Below are positions 54,762-64,000 of a stretch of DNA of 64,000 nucleotides, piece after piece. A program made the translations under genes and the position numbers. Source of the stretch: Phytophthora colocasiae (taxonomy: Eukaryota; Oomycota; Peronosporomycetes; Peronosporales; Peronosporaceae); assembly GCA_018806915.1 (NCBI GenBank), contig JAGKQI010000010.1, positions 62,001 through 126,000 on the forward strand. The letters are read 5' to 3'. The notes beneath the pieces were generated by a model. That model saw nothing but the letters and a program-made list of their open reading frames with translations, was not told the origin of the DNA and ran no database searches. Every line of letters begins with the position of its first letter. Positions within the stretch are counted from its first letter, which is position 1.

Positions 54762-55706
54762 ATGAGAGCTACCTGTATTCAGTCACGCGTCATTTCCGAC
54801 GCCCTCCAACCAACTCTGAGCTCTGAGATCGTCCGACCAAGTTTCCAACGCGATATCGAGCGAAACAGCGAGTTCTCAACACGTGCAACCAAGCGCACAC
54901 GCGCGTTCATGGGCCCTTTACCCCAACTGCCCGTCGCATCTCAATCCATTCGGTCGCCATTGCAAGTCGAGCCTCAGCCCAAGCAGAAACGTATCCGACT
55001 GAAGACTCAGAGACGACGCGACCAGTGTCGAGCCAACCAGGCTCGGTACCGTCAGAAGCAGCTCGATCATGCCAAGGCAATTGAAGATGCAGTTCAAAAG
55101 CTGCACTCTGACATCCCTGTCCTCGAGCTGCAACGCAACCGTCTTCTGCATGGAGGACAGCAAGATGTCTGGAATGTCGTCGTGGAGTACTTTCATACCT
55201 TTCGCTTTGGGGTTCCGGTGCCTCTTTCTCAGGATGAAGACACGGCAGACTCAGTCCAGGTCTTTGACAATGCAGAGGTGAAGCACCAGCTCGCTTTCTT
55301 GCGCTCTTGCATGACTGAAGACCTCAATTTGGGCGAACGTGTGGGTGTGGACGCACTAATGGACCAGTGGCGTCTGCTCTCGTCCACTTTCAGCAGTCTC
55401 TACTTTCAACTGGACAAGATTGAACGAACAACCGATCGGTTCGTGAGTGTAACTGCGGCGCTGAACGTGACGGTGTCGGAGACTACACTCGAGAAAGTGG
55501 CCCCGCTTGTAGAAGACCAGTCGTTGGGCTCAAGACTATTGGGACAGCGTCTCCAGTTCCCGTGCTCGCTGTGTTTTGAATGGGATGCCACGGTTTGTCG
55601 AGTGTCGCGTCTGGAGACTACGATGAACTTCATGACGCCATTGCTGCGAGTGCTGGGTAATCTGGAAGATGTTGCGGTTGTACTGAAGAATGCTCTGATC
55701 TTGTGA
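54762..55706 (+). CDS. bZIP transcription factor with Cys in the basic region (bZIP4)
   Basis: ATG at 54762, 314 residues, the shortest of the four. Basic region KRIRLKTQRRRDQCRANQAR, again Cys for Asn, then a weak zipper (AIEDAVQKLHSDIPVLELQR). The C-terminal domain is well conserved (WNVVVEYFHTFRFGV, CMTEDLNLGERVGVDALMDQW, LNVTVSETTLEKV, LLGQRLQFPCSLCFEWD, LLRVLGNLEDVAVVLKNALI) and ends near the stop without the IT-x-DYLI tail seen in bZIP2. Closest in feel to bZIP1. Confidence 0.88.
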   Translation: MRATCIQSRVISDALQPTLSSEIVRPSFQRDIERNSEFSTRATKRTRAFMGPLPQLPVASQSIRSPLQVEPQPKQKRIRLKTQRRRDQCRANQARYRQKQLDHAKAIEDAVQKLHSDIPVLELQRNRLLHGGQQDVWNVVVEYFHTFRFGVPVPLSQDEDTADSVQVFDNAEVKHQLAFLRSCMTEDLNLGERVGVDALMDQWRLLSSTFSSLYFQLDKIERTTDRFVSVTAALNVTVSETTLEKVAPLVEDQSLGSRLLGQRLQFPCSLCFEWDATVCRVSRLETTMNFMTPLLRVLGNLEDVAVVLKNALIL

Positions 55707-56189
55707 TTGCTGTCCATAACGACTAAATTCATAGTAATTGTAAAGCGTTGACTTAGAAAGATTACCCAGACTGCCGTGCCATGACAACCAGGTGCTCACG
55801 TGTACAACGAACTGCAAGCTACGTCTTCTGCACTCGAAGCAGTTTACCGGACATATTTCTCCTTACAACTGGGCGGCTCTCCTACCGCGAATGTGAGTCC
55901 CATGACTTGCTCTCCGTAGGCGAAGATGTAGCTGTGCGCGTCTTCAGGTGTAGGTAGCCGACTAAACCGCGTTGCAAGTATCCCGATTGCCTCGCTGCCG
56001 GTTGCTGGGCACATGTGAGCTTACCTCTTCCAAACATTTCATGCCAGTCCTGGGCGTCATTGCAAAGCTTCTCGGATCCGGGACAGCTGATGAGAGCGTC
56101 AACACCGCGTGATCCAAAGTACAAAGGGGCTACGAGTGTTGATGCAGCGCTGCTTTGAATCGCGATACATACAGTTCGCCGCTATTAGG
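55707..56189. other. Intergenic region
   Basis: No gene recognised; bZIP4 3' flank followed by unassigned sequence up to the dispersed repeat. Confidence 0.4.
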
Positions 56190-56483
56190 AAAAAGAAGTT
56201 GATTAACTACTTAGTGGACATATCGTTTCGCTAGCGATGTAATGACAACTTAGCTTACAGACGGGGAGTCCATATTCGGTCACTGGATTCGGGTAAGTTT
56301 CTTGGTTTGGGAGGATCGAAACCCATTCCCTGAAGAACTGAAACCACTGCATCGCCATTCAGCTCCAGTTCCTCACAATGCAGATAGATATGTTGGTAAT
56401 GTCGATGAAACGAACTTATTACATTCTCAATTTTTCTGTTTCCTTCCTCCTTGAAGTGAATCTTGTAGCGTAGCCGTGGAACA
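56190..56483. repeat. Dispersed repeat, copy 2
   Basis: Same-orientation relative of 14485-14795. On the minus strand this copy keeps a longer clean frame (LHCEELELNGDAVVSVLQ, then GMGFDPPKPRNLPESSDRI and a stop) than copy 1, which suggests the repeat once carried the end of a protein-coding gene that I cannot name. Confidence 0.6.
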
Positions 56484-57465
56484 CGATTGCTGTGTGGACT
56501 CTCCAGTAGTTTGTGTGGTTAGTCCGCATTGACATCTCGTGACTGCGGGAAAAGTAGCAATCGCCAACTTAAGTCGACTGTGAAAATGGCACCCATAGTG
56601 ACTGCCACATTTCTTGTAATCCTGGGCACGAGAAGAAACAGTGTTCCAGCGTTTACGACTCTCGAACGCACTGCTGAATCGTGACAAAACCTGAAATCTA
56701 TTTTCAAAGTCTGACTTCTGTACAAAAAGCGCGGTTAGGTGACCCAAATAGAAGGCCCTTTGAGGCCTTACAGACTTGTAGAGAGGCGCCTTGACAACCG
56801 AAGCGAAGCGGAGGTCTGTCAGGGGACGGCGCGTAGGCCGGAGTAGGTTCCGAAACAAGAACTTACAATCTAATCTGCGCGGGATCCTTGCCCACCACGA
56901 GCGAAGCGAAGTTGGCGGTGCAAACGCCGCGCAACAAGAGGAGCGAAGCGACCCTAACCCCGCAATAGTCCCCCAATAGAGGGCGGTACATTTTTAAGAC
57001 GATTTGGTTCAGGAATCATCCTCTCTCCTGAATCGTTGGGTTTAGTCTTTTCAGGAAATATAGCCGTGACCCAACAATAAGGTCTCCAAAGAACAATCGT
57101 AATAGGACATCATGCACCAGACATCTCCGGAGTGATAGGTATTGGGATAATGTAGCATGAATGCGCATTGGAGGGCATCCGATTTCACTCATAGGGTAGG
57201 AAGCTACTGCTTGGGGGGTTCTGTAGCAGGAAGTCCCCAGACCATTGTCTTGAGTATGCCCCATATCGCCGTCGCAATAGTGCAGCAAACAGAGCAAACA
57301 GAGTCACTGTTGTCCGTGTGCGTACTTTAGCTCTTGAATGATTTGCTGATTTTGATTAGCATTCGAACTTCAATTTCCTCTTGGATGATTTGCTGAAATA
57401 GCATCAATCGTTGTCTCTGGGGTAATTGTTGCGAGTACCGGGACCCCGATCCCGTCATCCGCACG
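56484..57465. other. Gene-free region with GCGAAGCG words
   Basis: Between about 56800 and 56955 the word GCGAAGCG occurs three times (CCGAAGCGAAGCGG, GAGCGAAGCGAAG, GAGCGAAGCGAC), probably part of an unidentified repeat end. A minus-strand open frame at 57016-57297 has no recognised motif. The breakpoint of element B is near 57465. Confidence 0.4.
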
Positions 57466-59679
57466 GGGAGTAGACCATTCGTGGTCTATACAGACCACGC
57501 ATCATTGCGGACGGCGATTAAGTCGCCGCACATCTCGCAACGTATGGCGAGATGGTTGTCCTTCTTCGCGGAGTACAACTTCCGGGTGGAGTACAAACCC
57601 GGAAGACTCAATGTAGTGGCCGACGCGTTATCGCGTCGACCTGACTATGCGGAGACGGTCGACGCCAACGCTGTTGGCGTCGTGAGGACAAGTGTGCCGT
57701 CGTCAACGTTGATTGACGACGTGAAGAACGCGTATGCAAGGGATGCAGACGCGAAGGGACTGCTGGAGTTCCTCGCAGCACCTTCCGACGTGGCACGTCG
57801 GAAGCTAACCCCTCATCTTCGAGCTCGTGTACACCGCTATCGTGTACACGAAGGCCTACTGTTGTACAGTGCAGTAGACGACAATGCGGATCGCATTGTC
57901 GTTCCGAATGATCGCGACCTCCGGTTGAGGATCATGTTCGAGTATCACGATGCCCCCACGGCAGGGCATCCGGGTCGTGAGAAGACATACACTCTGCTCA
58001 CGCGTGACTTCTACTGGCACCACCAGTACAAGTGGGTGCGCAAGTACGTACGTGCTTGCGAGGTTTGTCAACGCGTGAAGCCTGCGCAGTTCTCGCAGGC
58101 TCCTCTTCAATCACTACCGACTCCGTCGGAGTGTTGGCAGTCCATGTCCATGGACTTTGTCTTCGGTCTTCCGCCTGACAGCAAGCGGAGGACGGGCATC
58201 GTTGTCTTTGTGGACCGATTCAGCAAGATGGTTCATCTTGCTGCCGTCCCGGCTACTGTTACAGCCGCGCAGACTGCGCGACTGTTTGTTGACATGGTGT
58301 TCAAACACCATGGCATGCCGCTCGACATTGTGTCGGACCGTGACCCACGCTTCACAGTGCGGTTCTGGCAAGAAGTGTTTACACTTCTTGGTTCACAGTT
58401 ATCAATGTCGACTGCGGATCATCCGCAGACGGACGGACAGACCGAACGTGTCAACCGTGTATTGGGTGACACGTTGAAGAGCTACGCTCACTCGTTCCCG
58501 CATTGGAGCGAGTGCTTGCCGATGGCAGAGTTTGCCATCAACAACTCGGTGCATGCCTCGACAGGGCATACACCGTTCTACGTGAACGCCATGAGGCATC
58601 CACGATTGCCAAGCATGCTCGGCGGGGTAGCTTCCTCCTTAAGTGGGGGAGGATCTACGGTTGCGTCCGAACAACCGCAGAATGCAACTGATAGCAGCAC
58701 ACTATCAGCTGCGGTGACGCGTGCGACGTCTCGTTCGAGCAGGAACGAGCGCGCGATGTCTGTGCCGGGCACAGACATGAGAGATGATAGCGAGCAGGCA
58801 GGGCCTGCTGCTGACAAGGGCGACAAGCTGAAAGGATTCAGCTCGGGTGCGCTAGACTTTGTCCAGCGAAGACAAGCCGTCATACGGTTTGTCCAGGATG
58901 CTATCGCAGCTTCTGTCGATCGACAGAAGCTGAAGGCTGATACTGTTGGTAGAGGCAACACAAATGAATTCGAAAAGGGTTCATTAGTTTTGTTAGCTAC
59001 CCAAAACCTACCTAGACATGCAGTGTCTGACTTTGGAGCAAGCAAGCTTGCTCCAAGATTCATTGGGCCGTTCAAAGTACTTGAACGGCACGGCAACGCG
59101 TACCGGCTGGACATACCGTCCAGCATGAGGCTCCACCCGACCTTCTACGTCGGGCGGTTGAAGCCGTACGTGCAGCACGGACTACCTAGGGTTGGTAGTC
59201 CGACTGAGGAGTGCGAGAGGCCTGGAAGGCCTTCTCGAGACCGTCGACACGGTCGATCAATCGGTTCACTCTCGTCCCAAGACCGGACGAGAGGTTCGAG
59301 GCAGTCTGAGCTGCCTCGCAGACCTCAGCACGGAGGACACGAACCTCCTGCTTCAGAGCAGCTATCTCAGCGCTCTGTGTCTGCTCCAGCGCAGCAACTC
59401 GATCGTGAAGGGCACGATCGTCATGGTCATAGCGGTGACCATACGGAGGGAGTGTTCCAACCCCCTCCGCCGCCGTTGCGCGACGCGCGTGGAGCGATCC
59501 GCTGGATTGTTGAGCGGATCGTGGCTCATAAGAGAACGAACTCTCAAGAGGTTCGTTTTCGTATTCGTTGGAGAGGATTTCCTCCCCATCGTGATACGTG
59601 GGAGCCGCGGAACGTCCTGATGGAGGACGTTCCGGAAATGGTGAGGGCGTACGAAGCCCACCATAACTTGCAGGGTTAA
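57466..59679 (+). pseudogene. Pol 3' part of element B (RNase H end, integrase, chromodomain)
   Basis: A single open frame of about 735 codons without internal stops. It has the end of RNase H (TDHASLRTAIKSPHISQRMA, VVADALSRRPDY), integrase HHCC (AGHPGREKT, CEVCQRVKP), DDE residues (SMDFVFGLPP, VSDRDPRFT, DGQTERVNR), a C-terminal GSLVLLATQNLP domain and a chromodomain (WIVERIVAHKRTNS, FRIRWRGFPPHRDTWEP). Truncated at the 5' end, hence a pseudogene, though the remaining frame is undamaged. The last 165 codons are also open on the minus strand. Confidence 0.9.
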
Positions 59680-60760
59680 ACCCTGCACGAGGAGTGCTGC
59701 GGTCAACCACAGCACTCGGAGCTTCGCGTGGCACAATACGACCACGGAGTTCCTTGATGTGATCGGGTACACGGACGACCGTGTACCCCAGGAGATCACT
59801 TTCGGTAAGGCGTGTTGCCAAGGGTGGGCAACACGGACAGGGTGTGCCAAAGGGAACGGCACATGGGATCCCCGCTTCCATGGACTGATCATGGAGGCGT
59901 TCACACTTACCACGTGTAGTGTAAGTGTAGTAGCGATCGCGAGCCGCAGCAACGCGCTCGCGATATGCCTTCGGGTCTTTGTTGAAGTTATCAACAAAGG
60001 CGTTCCACGACTGACAAAGTGCCTGCCACTCTGGCACTTTGCTCTTGCGCGAAGTCTTCTTCGCTGCATAGTATCGGAGCTCGTGGAAGAGCCCGATATA
60101 GTAGTCGCGTCTTTGAGTCTCGGTCTCAAAGACAACCTTAGCGGCGACGTCGTCGTCGTTGATACTGTTGCATGAGTACAACAGTATCGGGTTCGGTGGT
60201 GAACTAGCACCGAACCGGTCATGGATTTCTGCCTCAGTAGGCATCCATGGTGTGCGCACTGGGGGATCAGTGCGCGGGGCAGTGAGCGCCCCCGACATGG
60301 GGGACGCTTCATCATCACTGCGCGGACGCTTCGAGCTTGAAGCGTCCGAGGCCTCATCACGAGGTCGTCGAGATCCCACGGGTGGGTCTGACGTGTCTTC
60401 GGACGAAGACACGGGAGCGCGAGCCTTGACATCAACCTCCCCCTCCTCGACATCCTCCTCGTAGTCGAGGATGTCTTCGTAGTCCTCTCCAAAGAGTTCT
60501 TTGAGAGGGACAGCAGGATTCTTAATCTCTGCTAGAGAAGAAGACTTCTTCTTCTTCTCCTGCTTCTCCTTATGGAGAGCATGGTACTTGGTGACAGAGA
60601 GCTTCTCTGTCGGACCGCTGGAAGCAGCAGTGCTAGTGAGCACTGCTGAGGTCGTTGTTCCTGCTGCAGAGGCAGCAGGTGAGGCTTGCGCGTCCGCAGT
60701 AGCGGACGGAGACGTGGGCGTTGGCGAGGTCCATTTGCGAAATGAACTCGGATTTCTCAC
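59186..60760 (-). CDS. Long antisense ORF of element B, unknown function
   Basis: Minus strand, 524 codons counted from a GTG at 60760; a TGA lies just upstream and the first ATG is roughly 145 codons in, so the start is unclear. The N-terminal part is Thr/Ala/Ser-rich, then Lys-rich (HKEKQEKKKKSS) and acidic (EDYEDILDYEEDVEEGEV), with a basic KRPR. A central conserved-looking part (RDYYIGLFHELRYYAAKK, WQALCQSWNAFVDNFNKD, VPFGTPCPCCPPLA) could be Gag-like or a new domain. The C terminus is a coiled coil (LHDRVAALEQTQSAEIAALK). Its end overlaps the chromodomain coding region on the opposite strand. Antisense ORFs in this position are known from some plant Ty3/gypsy elements; homology to those is not shown. 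Confidence 0.5.
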   Translation of the reverse strand: MRNPSSFRKWTSPTPTSPSATADAQASPAASAAGTTTSAVLTSTAASSGPTEKLSVTKYHALHKEKQEKKKKSSSLAEIKNPAVPLKELFGEDYEDILDYEEDVEEGEVDVKARAPVSSSEDTSDPPVGSRRPRDEASDASSSKRPRSDDEASPMSGALTAPRTDPPVRTPWMPTEAEIHDRFGASSPPNPILLYSCNSINDDDVAAKVVFETETQRRDYYIGLFHELRYYAAKKTSRKSKVPEWQALCQSWNAFVDNFNKDPKAYRERVAAARDRYYTYTTRGKCERLHDQSMEAGIPCAVPFGTPCPCCPPLATRLTESDLLGYTVVRVPDHIKELRGRIVPREAPSAVVDRSTPRAGFNPASYGGLRTPSPFPERPPSGRSAAPTYHDGEEILSNEYENEPLESSFSYEPRSAQQSSGSLHARRATAAEGVGTLPPYGHRYDHDDRALHDRVAALEQTQSAEIAALKQEVRVLRAEVCEAAQTASNLSSGLGTRVNRLIDRVDGLEKAFQASRTPQSDYQP

Positions 60761-60836
60761 GGGAACTTGACGGTCTTGTCAAGTTCTGTTGATTGACGTA
60801 TCGAGACCGATACGTCGAATCTTAACGGGGGGATGG

Positions 60837-61296
60837 TGTAACGGGGTTACACGTACAAGTGGTTGTACCACTTGTAACTCTAACAGTTAGGATAACTGTT
60901 AGAGGTTGGAAATGGGCCTCAGAACTTGGTGTGCTGTACACACCAAAGGATACATGGGCGAACCACATTATTGGATGGTTCGTGTGCATTTGTGCATACT
61001 ATTGGTAGAAAGTAACGGATTTCTACCAATCACTGAGCAGAGTTTCTGCCAACCACACGTTGGCAGACCCTTTAGAAATAGATAACAAACAGTTTTAGGA
61101 GGTCCATAATTGGCTTATGCCAAATTCAATAACAGTTCTCATTTTACGGTAATTTGCAGTTTAATTTAGTTATATTTGATTTAATTATACTTATTTAAAT
61201 AAGTATACTTAAATTAAGTCTATTCTAATTGCACGCTTCCTCATACACGTAAGCGCACGTGTACGCCACCTAATAGGTCTAGGTAGACCCATTACA
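60837..61296 (+). repeat. 3' LTR of element B
   Basis: Starts TGTAACGGGG like the LTR of element A and is proposed to end ATTACA at 61296, giving the usual TG...CA ends; about 460 bp. Its first 240 bp hold six consecutive hairpins (arms 7-12 bp). The first one, 60836-60842/60846-60852, straddles the LTR start. A 22-bp perfect palindrome lies at 61186-61207. The right edge is inferred. Confidence 0.65.
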
Positions 61297-61562
61297 AGAC
61301 CGCTTGATACAGCGCTAGGAAACCATTATAACACGAGGCCGCGCGTGTACGCCATGCACGGCCAGAAAATAACACTAGAAATCAGGCTTCGTAACAGGGT
61401 TCACCGCGCGGTATTGCAATATTACGGTGAGAACCAGCTCGCTGCAATATTATTGAGCAATATGACGGTGAAATCTCACCGGTATGAGTACCGGTTTCGT
61501 GAGGAAATAATATTGCCCACACAAATTACCCACAGTTTAATTTAACCCAGTACAGTACCGGT

Positions 61563-64000
61563 ATGTCTGCACTGGCGACGTTGAGCGCGACGCTACTTCC
61601 CCCTGACGCGTCGGAGCAGGAGCTGCAGGACGTGGAGTGGTCCACGGTCTCTTCGGCCCTTGCAGCGCTGCGTCTGCGTACGCAGGAGGAGCTCACAGAG
61701 CTGGCGACGGCGCTAGATCCGGCGGAGACCCTGGAGTGCATCAATACAGTTGAAGAGCATGACGCACTTTTAGCGACCCATACTGAACTCAAGTCACTTC
61801 AACCGCGACTTACAGCTGCAGAGCAGCACTTCCTACAGGTAGAGAGCATCGTCCGCCCAGGCCTGACCAAGCTGCAGCAACTACAGACTCGAGCCAAATA
61901 CCTTGAAACTGCTGTGCAAGTGGAGAAATTGAGCCAAGAAGCCAAGAATCAGGCTGTTCAAGCTACTCCAGATGCTCTTAAAGCGTTCAAGAGCTTTGCG
62001 ATCTTTGCTGCTGCTATTCCAGACGAGTTTACAGTGATCCAAGTGGGTTTTTCAACAGTTTTTACCCAATGAAGTTGAAGGCACTGACATGAGTTAATTA
62101 TGTACTGTTATGGTTGCTGTTGATAGAGAGAAGCTGCTCGTCGCGTGGAGGAATTATCAGTGGATTTGCGTCGCTTTGCAGTGGAAAAACTACAGTCCGC
62201 ACTGGAGAAAATCGGGTGGCCGGAGCCATTGACGCAGCAAGAGCTGACGGAGAAGGTAAGAGGTGGAAAAATACTTTAAAACTCGTTAGTCTAAAACGTG
62301 TTCGTATATCGCAGGAGACGGAGTTAAGTGACGTATCGAAGGCGTTCGCGTACTTGTTAACGCTGCAACTCAGTCAGCAGTCACAGACCGCAACGGATCT
62401 CTGGGCTATGGACTGCGTTTTGGATCCACTGCTGCTGCGCTTCCGCTACCACTTTGAACGAGTCGAGAGCGCGACGAATCGACTAGCTAAGCCTGAGTGG
62501 TATCTGAGCCACGTCCAGGAACAGACGAGCGCGCACACACGCTTCCTGGTCCATGCTCTCACCCCTGAACTGCACCGCCACCGTGAAGAAGTGCACTGTT
62601 GGGACGCTCAGATCTTGTTACTGCGTGGACTAGTGAAAGCTGCTTGTCGGAAGCTAACGCAGGACTTGCCTACGTTGCTAGCGGTGCGTTTCTAAGGAGA
62701 TGTACAGATTCTGGAGGGACTTACTTATCGTGTTTTTCTTTTTGATACTCAGCACCCACCTCTGCTGTGCCACACACTAGACGAAGTTCTACTCTTTGAG
62801 GGGAAGGTTGACGAGGACATAGGCTACGGCTCATGGGCAAGTGCAGATCGTCGTGCCTACCCACGATGTATCGACGTTTTCACTTCGAGTAACGACGTTT
62901 TGTTCGCCTGGACCAGCGCTGATGTTGAGTACGCGCACCGAATTCTGTCCTCGACGCTTGAGTCGGATTCCTCGAGTGATGAATTGGGCTTGAATACGTT
63001 TCGTGGGAAACAGAACTCTGTCTGGAGGTTGGGAGACGAAGTGCGTGAACGTCGTGAAGGATCTGCACCAGAATACGAGCAAGAGCTTGTCCCTCCAGCA
63101 TCTCTTCACTTTGTGGCACTTCTGGACTTCCTGTCTCAGCGGTTCACACTCATGGAGACAGACGAACACCGATACCTGTACGTGATGCAGGTGCATCTCC
63201 CTCTTCTGCGTCGCTTTGGGCAGCTTTGTGATGCTCGTGGACGCCAGCTGATCAACTCATTGACCAAGAAAATGATGGATCAGAGTTCCTGGGGAGACCT
63301 CTATTTGGTGGTGAATGCACTGCAGCATGTAGCGCACACGTTGACAGCTTGGGAGCAGAGTAGTGTCTTTTTGGAGCTCTCGAGGAAGGTCGCGCGCTCG
63401 GAGACGACACGAGCACAGGTACTTCGAATGCACGTGGCATACTCGAAGCAGGTGCTGGCCCGCGCCTCTGCTGCTGTTCTAGCTACGGAAGAAGCGACGG
63501 CAGTTCGACAAGCGCTGGCTGGTCCAGGCGCGATGATCGGGCCAACGGCCGCTTTTTCCGCTGCATATTCGGTCGGATCCAAGACCATGAAGAACCTTTT
63601 CCGCCGTGCAGAGACCGAGAGCAAGGCTGTGGACCAAAACGTTGTCGTCCCATCAGTGGATTGTGCTGCTCCGGCTGCTGGCAACGACAAGAACGAGGAG
63701 GAGGAGCAAGACGATCCTGAGACACTCGTTTTCTCGCACACGATATTCGAACGGCAGATTTCGGAGCTCAAGGTGTTGGCCACGACGTTGCTAGAACAAG
63801 CTAAGACTGCACTGGTGCGGGCGGTGGAGCGTGACGTGGAGAGCTATCGATTAAGGTTTGTGTTTCTCGAAGTTATTCCATCGCTTCAACTTTACTAACG
63901 AGTCTGACTCATACTTCCGTGGTGTACCTATTCTGCAGCCCATTCTGGACAAACAACAACGAGCTGCAGATCCTGCACGGAGTTTCCTGTGAGTTGGCGA
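61563..64000 (+). CDS. RINT1/TIP20-like vesicle tethering protein, 3' end outside the window
   Basis: RINT1/Tip20 is a subunit of the NRZ/Dsl1 complex that tethers Golgi-derived vesicles at the ER. ATG at 61563. Exons inferred from GT-AG sites and frame: 61563-62042, 62127-62255, 62315-62683, 62753-63855, 63939 onward; introns 84, 59, 69 and 83 nt. The N terminus is coiled coil (LQQLQTRAKYLETAVQVEKL). The family signature RFRYHF and LAKPEWYLSHV lies in exon 3 and LLCHTLDEVLLFEGKV in exon 4. An acidic stretch (NDKNEEEEQDDPE) precedes the last helices. The gene runs past 64000. Upstream 267 bp up to the element B LTR must contain or share its promoter. Confidence 0.85.

Larger units (their letters stand above)
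57466..61296 (+). mobile_element. Ty3/gypsy element B, 5'-truncated, hairpin-saturated
   Basis: Starts abruptly inside RNase H and runs through integrase, chromodomain, a region holding a long antisense ORF, and a 3' LTR. Gag, protease and RT are absent. Homology to element A begins at about 57466 (GSRPFVVYTDHASLRT). Almost every 40-90 bp contains a perfect short inverted repeat; see findings. The element ends 267 bp before the RINT1-like start codon. Confidence 0.85.

Noticed and set aside
57016..57297. Minus-strand 93-codon frame before element B
   Set aside because: No recognisable domain; could be a retroelement scrap but not supportable.
62684..62707. A 24-nt intron in the RINT1-like gene (GTGCGT...TACAG)
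   Set aside because: Too short for splicing; a 69-nt intron ending at 62752 with a pyrimidine tract keeps frame and fits the family.

Overview
The window reads as nuclear DNA of an oomycete, most likely a Phytophthora or close relative. The main evidence is a secreted RxLR-dEER type effector gene (53935-54288) with a broken paralogue beside it, and four bZIP regulators that carry Cys in place of the invariant basic-region Asn, a variant described from Phytophthora. Supporting evidence is short GT-AG introns (57-84 nt), an axonemal-type dynein heavy chain, and abundant Ty3/gypsy, MULE, pogo-like and LINE remnants. No rRNA, convincing tRNA or CRISPR was seen.

Layout. 1-4300: decayed Ty3/gypsy element A with its 3' LTR, inserted in the integrase region of a different gypsy element (4301-5821). 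6404-14370: a third, large gypsy element C with gag, nucleocapsid and pol in three frames. 14485-15983: a dispersed repeat and unusually good hairpins. 15984-22951: a cellular gene island (bZIP1, VPS25, a lumazine synthase-like protein fused to a Cys-rich tail, a secreted three-repeat Cys-rich protein, a coiled-coil protein, a Cu/Zn-SOD-like protein). 22952-25460: AT-richer DNA with palindromes and a deleted pogo-like transposon. 25461-43402: second gene island (dynein heavy chain, a ZC2HC1-type zinc-finger protein, CWC22). 43465-49925: a foldback element, a minisatellite and two head-to-head MULE transposases. 50216-55706: three more bZIP genes and the RxLR pair. 55707-61296: second copy of the dispersed repeat and gypsy element B, 5'-truncated, with a long antisense ORF. 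61563-64000: RINT1/TIP20-like gene, running off the end.

The cellular genes are mostly unrelated housekeeping functions (ESCRT-II sorting, spliceosome, ER-Golgi tethering, flagellar motility). Pathogenicity and stress functions (RxLR, bZIP, SOD-like) lie closest to the repeats.

Three observations stand out. (1) Gypsy element B is packed from end to end, coding and LTR alike, with about 50 short, nearly always perfect hairpins (arms 7-13 bp), and synonymous codon choices appear to create them. (2) A lumazine synthase-like domain is fused to a metallothionein-like Cys-rich tail and has Cys where a conserved active-site Arg is expected. (3) The SOD-like protein has lost most metal ligands, the catalytic Arg and the disulfide cysteines. 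Six single-base frame breaks in the dynein gene and one in CWC22 look more like assembly indels than decay, but this cannot be settled from the sequence alone. All coordinates and motifs were read by eye.
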